Shown here: positions 9,595 through 18,668 of the stretch, one piece after another
How positions within the stretch are numbered: the first letter of the stretch is position 1
Layout of the letters: the number at the start of each line of letters is the position of its first letter
DNA from: Pusillimonas sp035515275
GTDB taxonomy: Bacteria > Pseudomonadota > Gammaproteobacteria > Burkholderiales > Burkholderiaceae_B
Length of the DNA stretch: 45,201 nucleotides
NCBI RefSeq assembly: GCF_035515275.1
Contig: NZ_DATJBQ010000096.1
Span: forward strand, 1-45,201
Direction: 5' to 3'
Program-made: the position numbers and the translations under genes
Notes under the pieces: model-generated
Database searches by the model: none
Seen by the model: only the letters and a program-made list of their open reading frames with translations
Told to the model about the DNA's origin: nothing

Positions 9595-12342
9595 CTATTT
9601 TTTCTTGAAGTCTCCGGCCGTTGCCGTGCTGAAGTTTTCTGGTTTAAGCACCGAACGCATGGCTTCGTTCACCTGGTCTGCGGTGAGCGCGGCCAGGGCT
9701 TCGTCCATTTTCGCCGACCACTCAAAACTGCGATCCAGCTGCAGGTAATTGATCCAGGCGGAAGCCAGCACCCCATCGCGGGTGCGTGCCAGGCGTCGAA
9801 GCTTCAAAACGGCTTCGATGCCTTCTTTGACTTCTTGCTCGGTAAAGCCTTCGGCCAGCACCTTGGTAAAAACTTCGTCCATGGCCGCCAGCAGGCGGTC
9901 TTTGCTTTCGGGGGCGAAAATGGCATAGGCACCCCAGCTGCCCGAAGGCTCATACGACGATGCATCGAACTGGCTGCGTACGGTGTACGACAGACCGTCT
10001 TGTACCCGTACCCGGTTCCACAGGCGCGAGGTTTCTGATGCGCCCAACAAATAATTGGCCAAGTACAGCGCGGGGTAGCGTGGGTCGGTGTCTTGCAGTT
10101 TCAGGGGCAGGGACGCCAGATAAAACGCGTTGGCCTTGTCGGGTGTTTCGATGGTGAAATGCTCGGCCGGAATCGGGTGGTAGGGGTCGTTGACACGGGC
10201 GTAGGCCGGTGCGGTTTGCCAGCCGCTTAGCCCCTTGGTAATTGCCTCGCGCACCGCAGCAGGCTCGAAAGCCCCCACGGCGGCAAAGCGGATGGTGCCT
10301 GCGCCGTAGAACTCTTTGTGAAAACGCACCAGATCGGGCCGGCTAATGGCCGTAATGTTTTCAAGGCGTTCTTCGAAGGTGGGAACGTAACGCACGTCGT
10401 CGCGCGGCCAGGGGTTGCCGTGGCGGGCCAGCGCCAGCGAAGCCAGCGAGGAAGGGTCGTCCATGCTGCTTTGTATTGAGGCCGAAGCCTGCCGCTGATA
10501 CTCGGCTAATTGGTCTGCCGGAAAGTTGGCGTGGCGAATGACATCGAGCACGGCCTGCACGACGGCGGGCAGATTCTTGCCGATAGTGGTTATGTGAACC
10601 GCCAGGTTGCCGGCACCGCCGCCGAAACTCACGTCGGCCTGCAAGGCGTTGAAGCGATCTTCGATTTCAAGGCGCGAAAGCTCGTCCGTACCGCGGTCGA
10701 GCATGTCGGCCGTAATTTGTGCAATGGCGCGATTGCCCTTAAGCATGTCGGCATCGCCGAACTGGATCAGCAGTGTGGCCTGTACCTGGTCACCGCGGGT
10801 TGCCTTGGGCAGCAGCGCCATCTGAACCTTGCCGTTGGGCAGGCTTAAGGGTTCGCGCAGCGTGGCGGCATTAATTGCAGCGGGGGTTGAATCAAACGCT
10901 TCGGCAGTTTCGGGCGTGGCTTTGCCCGCATAGTCTTGCAGCAGGGCTGAAAGATCCAGTGGCGTGCTTTGAGGCGCGCGCTCGGGGGTGGGTGTGGGCA
11001 GATACATGCCGTCGGTACGATTGCTGGGCACCAGGTAGTTCTGGGTGGCGGTTTGTACGGCTTGGAGCGACGCCTGTTCAACCTGGTCGCGCTGCCAGAA
11101 AAACAGTCGCCAGTCTCCGGCGCCGACAGCGTTTGACAGGGCGTCGGTCAGGCTGACCGGGTCGGCATAGATCTGGTTCCAACCGGTCATCCATTTATTC
11201 TTGATGCGCTGCAGTTGCTCTTCGGTAAAGGGCTGTTTTTTCAGCGTGTTGATCGAGTCGCCCAAGGCGTCGAGCGCCTTGCGGGCGTCCATGCCGGGTT
11301 CTAGCTGGGCGCCGAACATGGCGTAGCCTGGTTGCGCCATGGCTCGGGCAAAGCCAAATACGTTGGCGCTTAGCTTTTGGGTGACCAAAGCCTGATACAG
11401 GCGACCCGAAGGGGTGTCGCTTAGCATGTCTACCCCCAAGTCCAACAGAGGGTAGTCGGGGTCGCCCACGGCCGGAATGTGAAATATCGAGGCCACGAAC
11501 GGGCTGCCGCCCTGACGGCGCAAAACGACCAGGCGCTCTCCGTCTTGGACGGGTTCAGCCGTGTATTCGCGCGGCAGCGTTCGCTCGGGCCTTGGAATGT
11601 TTTTGAAGGCTTCAGCCACGACACCCAGGACCTCGTTCGGGTCGAACTGGCCGGACACAATCAGCACGGCGTTGTCGGGCTGATAATACAGTTTGTAGAA
11701 CTGGCGTAGCTGCTTGATGTCGACCTGTTCAACATCGCTGCGGGCCCCGATGACGCTTTTCCCATAACTGTGCCATTGGTAGGCGGTGGACTGCATCTTC
11801 TGCATCAGCACCTGAAACGGGTTGTTCTCGCCGCTTTCCATTTCGTTGCGCACCACGGTCATTTCGGCGTCAAGGTCTTCTTGCGAAATGGTGGCGTTGA
11901 TCATGGCGTCGGCCTGCCACTCTATGTACCAACGAACGGTGTCGGGGTCGGCGGCAAAGCTGGCGTAGTAATTGGTGCGATCAGAGCTGGTCGAGCCGTT
12001 GGCGCGCAGCCCGCGACGCGAAAACTCGCCCAGGGCATTTGGTAAAGAGGGCGTGCCGCGAAACAACATGTGTTCCAGCAGATGGGCCATGCCCGTTTGG
12101 CCGTAATTTTCGTGACGCGAGCCCACCAGGTAGGTCATGTTGACCGTAACATTGGGCTTGGAAGGATCCGGCGTAAGCAATACGCGCAAGCCGTTTTCCA
12201 GGGTGTACTGGGTGGTGCCCTCGACCGAAGGGCCCTGTACAATGCCGGCCGGCAAGGTGGCTGGTGCGGGGGCCGCGGTGGTCGGCAAAAAGCCGGCGGC
12301 CAGCAGGCAAAAAAGAAAAAAACGCGAAAAATAACGACCCAT
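9595..12342 (-). CDS. M16 family zinc metallopeptidase (insulinase-like, exported)
   Basis: A 915-residue M16 peptidase with an N-terminal signal peptide (MGRYFSRFF then a hydrophobic stretch ending near TTAAPAPA). The inverted zinc motif HLLEH is at residues 87-91, with the distal zinc ligand Glu in VVRNEMESGENNP near 167. A second, inactive M16 half follows, as in two-domain periplasmic members. I chose the ATG at 12342 because the signal peptide begins there; the open frame runs 93 bases further upstream without homology. The DUF2478 gene starts 13 bases downstream. Substrates are unknown. Confidence 0.93.
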   Translation of the reverse strand: MGRYFSRFFLFCLLAAGFLPTTAAPAPATLPAGIVQGPSVEGTTQYTLENGLRVLLTPDPSKPNVTVNMTYLVGSRHENYGQTGMAHLLEHMLFRGTPSLPNALGEFSRRGLRANGSTSSDRTNYYASFAADPDTVRWYIEWQADAMINATISQEDLDAEMTVVRNEMESGENNPFQVLMQKMQSTAYQWHSYGKSVIGARSDVEQVDIKQLRQFYKLYYQPDNAVLIVSGQFDPNEVLGVVAEAFKNIPRPERTLPREYTAEPVQDGERLVVLRRQGGSPFVASIFHIPAVGDPDYPLLDLGVDMLSDTPSGRLYQALVTQKLSANVFGFARAMAQPGYAMFGAQLEPGMDARKALDALGDSINTLKKQPFTEEQLQRIKNKWMTGWNQIYADPVSLTDALSNAVGAGDWRLFFWQRDQVEQASLQAVQTATQNYLVPSNRTDGMYLPTPTPERAPQSTPLDLSALLQDYAGKATPETAEAFDSTPAAINAATLREPLSLPNGKVQMALLPKATRGDQVQATLLIQFGDADMLKGNRAIAQITADMLDRGTDELSRLEIEDRFNALQADVSFGGGAGNLAVHITTIGKNLPAVVQAVLDVIRHANFPADQLAEYQRQASASIQSSMDDPSSLASLALARHGNPWPRDDVRYVPTFEERLENITAISRPDLVRFHKEFYGAGTIRFAAVGAFEPAAVREAITKGLSGWQTAPAYARVNDPYHPIPAEHFTIETPDKANAFYLASLPLKLQDTDPRYPALYLANYLLGASETSRLWNRVRVQDGLSYTVRSQFDASSYEPSGSWGAYAIFAPESKDRLLAAMDEVFTKVLAEGFTEQEVKEGIEAVLKLRRLARTRDGVLASAWINYLQLDRSFEWSAKMDEALAALTADQVNEAMRSVLKPENFSTATAGDFKKK

Positions 12343-12453
12343 ATGCTTATACGCCCCGTGAAACAAAGTTGATGCGCCCGTGCCAGAACAGCGCCGGCCA
12401 CTTGTGTTTGAACCCGATAGCGCCCACAGGTTCACGCCGGCTGTATGCGCCGC

Positions 12454-13626
12454 TTATTTTGATAAGTTGCGCATCGCTTGCTCCAGCCCGCTTACTGTCA
12501 CACTGTACATGCGATCTTGCATAATATTTTTGATGATGGCGATAGACTGCCGGTAGGGCCAATAGCCTTCGGGCTCGGGGTTCAGCCAGGCGGCGCGCGG
12601 CCAATTTTCAAGCAGGCGCTGCAGCCAGGCCGCACCGGTTTCGGCATTATGGTGTTCAACCGAACCGCCCGGATGCAGGATTTCGTAGGGGCTCATGGTG
12701 GCATCGCCCACGATGATCAGGCGCCAGTCTTCGTTGTAGGTACGCAGAATGTCCCAGGTGTCGAAGCGTTCGGCGTTGCGCCTATGGTTGTTGCGCCATA
12801 GCGATTCATACGGGCAATTATGAAAATAAAACACCTCAAGGTGCCGGAACTCGCTGCGTGCGGCTGAAAATAGCTCTTCAACACGCCCGATGTGGTCGTC
12901 CATGCTGCCGCCGACATCCAGCAGCATCAGCACTTTGACCGTATTGTGGCGCTCGGGAACCATCTGCAGGTCAAGAAAGCCGGCGTTACGGGCCGTGCTG
13001 CGTATGGTGTCGTCAAGATCCAGCTCAAGCTCGGCACCTTCGCGGGCAAAGCGGCGCAGTCGCCGCAGGGCCATCTTGAAGTTGCGCGTACCCAGTTCCT
13101 GCTGGTCGTCGTAATCGCGGAACTCGCGCTTTTCCCAGACCTTTACCGCAGTGCGATTGCCGGCCGAGGGCCCGCCCACGCGTATGCCTTCGGGATGATA
13201 ACCGCCATGACCAAAGGCCGAGGTGCCGCCGGTGCCTATCCATTTATTCCCGCCCGAATGGCGTTCTTGCTGCTCTTCAAGCCGTTTCTTGAACAGCTCC
13301 ATCAGCTTGTCCCAGCCGTGCTTTTGAATGGCGGCCTTTTCTTCGGGGCTCAGGTTCTTCTCGAAATCCTTGAGCAGCCAGTCAAGGGGTATTTCTTTGC
13401 CGGGTGGCAGCGAGGCCTCGAGCTGGCGGTAAAACTCGCCGAAGGCCTGGTCGTACCGGTCGAAGAGGGTTTCGTCCTTGACCAGCGTCATGCGGGCCAC
13501 ATGGTAGAAGTCGTCGAGAGTGGGCGGCATGACCCCGGCTCGCAGCGTTTCAAGCAGGGTCAAATACTCTTGCACCGACACGGGTAGCTTGTGTGCGCGC
13601 AGGTGATAGAAGAAGTTGGTCAGCAT
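12454..13626 (-). CDS. VWA domain-containing protein, CoxE-like
   Basis: A 390-residue protein with an N-terminal helical region (LTNFFYHLRAHKLPVSVQEYL), a Gly-rich linker near 125-158 and a C-terminal von Willebrand A domain. The metal-ion (MIDAS) motif appears as DVGGS at 237-241, with Gly in place of the first Ser of DxSxS; from memory this is usual in this subfamily. It lies 45 bases downstream of a MoxR ATPase gene on the same strand. MoxR-VWA pairs act as chaperone or co-factor-insertion modules for protein complexes; the client here is unknown. Confidence 0.9.
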   Translation of the reverse strand: MLTNFFYHLRAHKLPVSVQEYLTLLETLRAGVMPPTLDDFYHVARMTLVKDETLFDRYDQAFGEFYRQLEASLPPGKEIPLDWLLKDFEKNLSPEEKAAIQKHGWDKLMELFKKRLEEQQERHSGGNKWIGTGGTSAFGHGGYHPEGIRVGGPSAGNRTAVKVWEKREFRDYDDQQELGTRNFKMALRRLRRFAREGAELELDLDDTIRSTARNAGFLDLQMVPERHNTVKVLMLLDVGGSMDDHIGRVEELFSAARSEFRHLEVFYFHNCPYESLWRNNHRRNAERFDTWDILRTYNEDWRLIIVGDATMSPYEILHPGGSVEHHNAETGAAWLQRLLENWPRAAWLNPEPEGYWPYRQSIAIIKNIMQDRMYSVTVSGLEQAMRNLSK

Positions 13627-13671
13627 GGCGCAGAAACCCTTGATGCAACGTGGTTCGGCATAAGGTGCATG

Positions 13672-14532
13672 TTACCGGCGGCTGGCACGGCTAATGGCGG
13701 CCAGGCGTTGCAACAGTGTCAGGTCTTGCTCGTTCTTAAGCAAGGCGCCGGCCATGACGGGCAGGTCTGACGGGCTGGCAATTTGCGCGGCATCGACCGA
13801 TTCGGCCATAAGCAGGCGCAGCCAGTCCAGAAACTCAGAGGTAGAGGGTTTTTTCTTTAGCCCCGGCGCATCGCGCAAGGCAAAAAAGGTGTCCAGCGCT
13901 GCCGACAATACCTCTTGCTTGATGTCTGGGAAGTGCACCGACACGATGTCTTTCATGGCATCTTGGTCGGGGAAGTTGATGTAGTGGAAAAAACACCGGC
14001 GTAAAAAGGCGTCGGGCAGGTCTTTTTCGTTGTTCGACGTAATAATGATGAGCGGTCGGTGTGCGGCCTGGATGGTCTGGCGGGTTTCATAAACATGGAA
14101 CTCCATGCGGTCCAGCTCGCGCAGCAGGTCGTTCGGAAACTCAATATCGGCTTTGTCGATTTCATCGATCAGCACCACCACGGGCTCGGGCGATTCAAAT
14201 GCGCGCCACAGCACACCCTTGACGATGTAATTGCCAATATCGCGTACTTTTTCGTCGCCCAATTGCGAATCTCGCAGCCGGGAAACCGCGTCGTATTCAT
14301 ACAGGCCCTGGTTGGCCTTGGTGGTCGACTTAATGTGCCACTGCAATAAGGGGCGGCCGAGTGCAGCGGCCACTTCTTCGGCCAGCATGGTTTTGCCGGT
14401 ACCGGGTTCACCCTTGACCAGCAAGGGGCGCTGCAGCGAAAGGGCGGCGTTTACGGCCAGTTTCAGGTCGTCTCCGGCGACGTAGCGTTCGGTTCCTTCA
14501 AAACGGGGAGATGCATAGTGTGTCTGTGTCAT
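13672..14532 (-). CDS. MoxR family AAA+ ATPase
   Basis: A 286-residue AAA+ ATPase. Walker A GEPGTGKT is at residues 41-48 and Walker B is VVVLIDEIDKAD near 118-129, followed by sensor 1 in LIIITSNNEKDLPDAFLRRC. It begins about 150 bases from the divergent cytochrome gene, so it is the first gene of a minus-strand unit with the VWA gene and possibly the M16 peptidase gene. MoxR proteins remodel or activate partner complexes, typically with the neighbouring VWA protein as adaptor. Confidence 0.93.
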   Translation of the reverse strand: MTQTHYASPRFEGTERYVAGDDLKLAVNAALSLQRPLLVKGEPGTGKTMLAEEVAAALGRPLLQWHIKSTTKANQGLYEYDAVSRLRDSQLGDEKVRDIGNYIVKGVLWRAFESPEPVVVLIDEIDKADIEFPNDLLRELDRMEFHVYETRQTIQAAHRPLIIITSNNEKDLPDAFLRRCFFHYINFPDQDAMKDIVSVHFPDIKQEVLSAALDTFFALRDAPGLKKKPSTSEFLDWLRLLMAESVDAAQIASPSDLPVMAGALLKNEQDLTLLQRLAAISRASRR

Positions 14533-14689
14533 GGGGTAGTTTGTGTTTCTGGGGACGGCCGCTATACGAACCGCCGCACCTGGTTAATCGACTAGCATGG
14601 CAGGCTTGGCTTCAATTATCGTACAATCCTACGGATTCGTCGGTCGAGGAGGTTGGGGCCGACATTTATCTACCGCTAAAAGAGCTAAT

Positions 14690-15040
14690 ATGAAGTTGCG
14701 AAAAAATTTAAAGCACACAGTATTTGCGCTGGCCGTGACGGCTTTCTGTGGAATCGCGGGCACGGCGTCGGCCGCCGACGCGCCCGTGGGCGATGCGAAA
14801 GCGGCGATCGATAAAGTGTCCATGTGTATCGGCTGCCACGGCATCAAAGGATACAAAGCCAGTTTTCCCGAGGTTTATCATGTTCCCATGATAGCCGGGC
14901 AAAACGCCGACTACATTGTTTCGGCCCTGCAAAAGTATGCCAGCGGCGAACGCACGTTCCCGACCATGGAAGCCATCGCCCGCACGCTTAGTGCACAAGA
15001 CATGGCCGACCTTGCCGCCTACTACTCCAGCCTCAAGTAA
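14690..15040 (+). CDS. Small periplasmic c-type cytochrome
   Basis: A 116-residue precursor with a signal peptide (MKLRKNLKHTVFALAVTAFCGIAGTASAADA) and one haem-binding motif CIGCH in VSMCIGCHGIKG. A Met ligand probably lies in HVPMIAG or FPTM. It is a class I cytochrome c of the c4/c5-like type and probably carries electrons between membrane complexes and a terminal oxidase. The ATG at 14690 starts the signal peptide; an upstream in-frame ATG at 14597 adds a tail that is not secretion-like. It is followed 13 bases later by a second cytochrome gene. Confidence 0.9.
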   Translation: MKLRKNLKHTVFALAVTAFCGIAGTASAADAPVGDAKAAIDKVSMCIGCHGIKGYKASFPEVYHVPMIAGQNADYIVSALQKYASGERTFPTMEAIARTLSAQDMADLAAYYSSLK

Positions 15041-15053
15041 ACCCGGAGCCGAC

Positions 15054-15416
15054 ATGAAAAAACTTAGTCTCGCCGTCGCGGCTTCTTTGTTTGCGGTGGT
15101 TGGTGCTTCTGCCCACGCCGCCGACCTTGCTGCCGGCCAAGCCGCCTTCCAGAAGTACACCTGCGCCACCTGTCACGGTGCTGATGCAAAAACATCCACG
15201 CTGCCCAACTACCCCATTTTGGCCGGCCAACATGCCGACTACCTGGCTCATGCGTTGCGTACCTACAAGCGTGGCGCCGCAGGTGCACCTGCCACGGCCA
15301 ATGTGCGTAAAGACGCGGTTATGGGCGCCATGGTGCAGCAGCTTAACGAAACCGACATCAAGAATATTTCGGCCTGGCTGGCATCGCTGCCCTCGCCCCT
15401 GTCGGTCGCCAAGTAA
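15054..15416 (+). CDS. Second small periplasmic c-type cytochrome
   Basis: A 120-residue precursor with a signal peptide (MKKLSLAVAASLFAVVGASAHAADL) and a haem motif CATCH in YTCATCHGADAKT. It is similar in layout to the gene before it (LAGQHADYLAHALRTYKRG against IAGQNADYIVSALQKYASG), so the two look like a tandem duplication that has diverged. The start at 15054 follows a CGGAG ribosome site, and a strong terminator closes the pair. It is probably a soluble electron carrier. Confidence 0.9.
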   Translation: MKKLSLAVAASLFAVVGASAHAADLAAGQAAFQKYTCATCHGADAKTSTLPNYPILAGQHADYLAHALRTYKRGAAGAPATANVRKDAVMGAMVQQLNETDIKNISAWLASLPSPLSVAK

Positions 15417-15463
15417 GCCAGTATGCCTAGCCCGGCGCTGATGTGTCGGGTTATGCAGTTTAG

Positions 15464-15500
15464 AAGCCCGAATCCGGTTGTTGCCGGGCTCGGGCTTTTT
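15464..15500 (+). terminator. Rho-independent terminator after the cytochrome pair
   Basis: The stem AGCCCGA (15465-15471) pairs with TCGGGCT (15490-15496), and an inner CCGG/CCGG pair encloses a short loop. A T-run follows directly. It lies about 50 bases after the second cytochrome stop. Confidence 0.85.
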
Positions 15501-15540
15501 CAATGGCATTTGAGCGGGGGCAGATTCAATGCGGGCCGCT

Positions 15541-15969
15541 TCAGTTGCGTGAAATGCGTCGGCGAATCAGATCAAGGTAAGCGTCGTTGCTAAGCGGCGT
15601 GCCCAGACGCTGGGCCTCCCACACAACCTCTCCCAGGCACTCCATGATTTCATGTGCGGCGTCATGCGGGTTGCGGGTGGCGACCAGTTGTTCGTAGGCG
15701 GCCTTGATTCCCGGGGGCTGGTCAATCGATAACTGCTCGCTAATGGCCAGGTGCATCGACAGGTGCAAAAATGGGTTGGTTTGTCCGCCCTCGACCGTAA
15801 AGTCGGCGTCAAGCGTCTCTGGGTCTTCAAGCACAGCGTGATATTCAGGGTGCTGATTGATCCAGTCGACAGCCATGGCTTCCAACGGTGTCAGCACACC
15901 CGCTTGCCGATGTTTGAGCCAGGCTTCGGAAAAGAACCTGCGCACTTGGTCGCGGGAGGGGTTGAACAT
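15541..15969 (-). CDS. DUF1841 family protein
   Basis: A 142-residue cytoplasmic protein recognised as DUF1841 from its start MFNPSRDQVRRFFSEAW, the segment LTPLEAMAVDWINQHPEYH and the C-terminal block NPHDAAHEIMECLGEVVWEAQR. The family is typical of beta- and gammaproteobacteria and has no known function. The ATG at 15969 is chosen because family members begin with MFNPSR; the frame stays open upstream without homology. It converges with the cytochrome genes, with a terminator between them. Confidence 0.85.
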   Translation of the reverse strand: MFNPSRDQVRRFFSEAWLKHRQAGVLTPLEAMAVDWINQHPEYHAVLEDPETLDADFTVEGGQTNPFLHLSMHLAISEQLSIDQPPGIKAAYEQLVATRNPHDAAHEIMECLGEVVWEAQRLGTPLSNDAYLDLIRRRISRN

Positions 15970-16160
15970 TAAGTAAGGCTCACGAGAACGGTAGGTGTTG
16001 GGGTAAACAACCATTTTACCTGCGCCCCTGGCTGGGGGCGTTTGCTGTGAGACAGGGCCGGGCAACTCCAGGTGCAAAACAACCCGGCAGACGTATAAAA
16101 TTAAAGATTGCCTGGTACTTGGTCCTTAAGATGTTTTCACAAGCTTTAGCTTGGATTTCA

Positions 16161-16192
16161 GTCTTATATAAGACCTGGTTTATAATGCCAGG
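16161..16192 (+). promoter_or_regulatory. icd promoter region with perfect 14-bp palindrome
   Basis: GTCTTATATAAGAC at 16161-16174 is its own reverse complement. It is followed at once by CCTGG-TTTATAATG-CCAGG (16174-16192), whose loop holds a consensus -10 box TATAAT at 16181-16186. The palindrome lies where a regulator would overlap the -35 region. It resembles operators of GntR-type dimers; that assignment is an inference. Confidence 0.6.
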
Positions 16193-16234
16193 GTTTTACT
16201 GAATTTCCCCTTTGCGGAGCAAACTGGAGCGTCC

Positions 16235-17491
<1,257 letters not shown>

Positions 17492-17522
17492 GTTAGTCTG
17501 CCACGTGATGTGGCGGTCCATG

Positions 17523-17557
17523 AAACCCGCTTGTCCTAAGGCTTGCGGGTTTTTTTG
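17523..17557 (+). terminator. Rho-independent terminator of icd
   Basis: The stem AAACCCGC (17523-17530) pairs with GCGGGTTT (17545-17552), followed by a long T-run. It lies about 30 bases after the icd stop and just before the end of the convergent MerR-type gene. Confidence 0.9.
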
Positions 17558-17569
17558 CGTTTGATCGGA

Positions 17570-18553
17570 TCAGCGCTGCTGTTCCAGGCTGCGCCACTGA
17601 GACACAAGCGGGTGCAGGCCGGACAAATGCCGGACGGTGCTGACCCCTTCCAGAGGCCTTGAATAAAGCGCGGTGCACGCACCGCCCGCCCACAGGGCTG
17701 TCTGCGGCGGTAGTTGGGTACGCAGCTCGCGAAGGCTCGCCTGCACCGTCGATGCTTTTTGAATATTGCTGAAACTGAGCGCCACGACGTCAACCTCGTG
17801 CGCCAGTGCTGCCTGAACGATATCGGTCACAGGTGTTTGGGTTCCCAGCGAAACGCAGGCGCAGCCTTCAAGCACCAGAAGTGCCTCAACCATCAACAGG
17901 CCTAGACCGTGCAGCTCTTGCGGCAGGGTGGTCAGCAGTACCTTTGGGCGTCGTGAAAGCGGCTGCGGTGTCAGTGAGGCGATGGCGCCGCGCAGGACGC
18001 CGGTAAGCACCTCTGTGTATAGGTGCTCTTCAAAAATCTCGAAGCGACCCTGAGCCCAGGCATCACCCACCGCCGATGTCAGGGGCGCTACCAGGTCCGT
18101 GACGAAAGACGACAGACCCATGCGCATTTGGGCGTGGCTGAGCCCATGCCGCAGCGCCTCTGGGTCATGGGTGCTGATGGCTTCAAGCAAGGTGTCGAGC
18201 GTGGACGCCACAGCGTGTTCCGCATTTTTTGTCCTGGACAAAGTTTGTTTCGGATCTGGGCTGTGCTGAGTCTGAAGGGCCTGGAGCTGAAGCGTGTCCA
18301 GCCCCACTATCTTCCCGGGGCGCATGCCTGCATCCAGCAGTCTTCGGATCAGCTTCAGTTGCTGCACCTGTGCCGGGCTGTACAGCCTGTCCCCCGCAGA
18401 GTCACGCGTTGGCGTCGGAAATCCATAGCGTCTTTCCCAGACACGCAAGGTGTCTTTGCCCAGCCCGGTCTCACGCTCAACGGCGGCAATAGACAGATCG
18501 GGGGTGGCGGTGTCAGACGATTCCATGGAAGGAGAAAGGGGCTGTGAAGTCAT
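17570..18553 (-). CDS. MerR-family regulator with B12-binding photosensory domain (LitR/CarH type)
   Basis: A 327-residue regulator. Residues 20-85 form a MerR-type winged helix (LSIAAVERETGLGKDTLRVWERRYGFPTPTRD). Residues 110-195 are the helical B12 cap, with W166 and E176-H177 spaced as in the CarH Wx9EH motif. Residues 203-325 are the cobalamin-binding Rossmann fold, with ELHGLG (213-218) matching ExHxxG; H215 would be the lower cobalt ligand. SFSN and WAGG complete the pattern. Family members bind adenosylcobalamin, repress in the dark and release DNA in light. The ATG at 18553 is chosen over one 36 bases upstream. It is divergent from the photolyase operon, which it probably represses along with itself. 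Confidence 0.9.
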   Translation of the reverse strand: MTSQPLSPSMESSDTATPDLSIAAVERETGLGKDTLRVWERRYGFPTPTRDSAGDRLYSPAQVQQLKLIRRLLDAGMRPGKIVGLDTLQLQALQTQHSPDPKQTLSRTKNAEHAVASTLDTLLEAISTHDPEALRHGLSHAQMRMGLSSFVTDLVAPLTSAVGDAWAQGRFEIFEEHLYTEVLTGVLRGAIASLTPQPLSRRPKVLLTTLPQELHGLGLLMVEALLVLEGCACVSLGTQTPVTDIVQAALAHEVDVVALSFSNIQKASTVQASLRELRTQLPPQTALWAGGACTALYSRPLEGVSTVRHLSGLHPLVSQWRSLEQQR

Positions 18554-18566
18554 GGCAAGGTTGTTC

Positions 18567-18610
18567 TGTACAGTTATTGTCCTAGACAAGAATATTGTTT
18601 GTCTAGTACA
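18567..18610. promoter_or_regulatory. Putative LitR-type operator in the divergent promoter region
   Basis: GTCCTAGACAA (18579-18589) and TTGTCTAGTAC (18599-18609) form an inverted repeat matching at 10 of 11 positions across a 9-base AT-rich spacer. TGTACA at 18567-18572 and GTACA at 18606-18610 flank it. It lies between the MerR-type regulator (start 18553) and the FAD protein (start 18669), where both promoters must be. LitR/CarH proteins bind TGTACA- or TGTATA-like repeats overlapping promoters; operator function here is inferred. Confidence 0.55.
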
Positions 18611-18668
18611 TTACACCACAGGGGGAAGCGTTTGGCCCCAACCGGAATCTCCTGCATTGGAAAAGATC

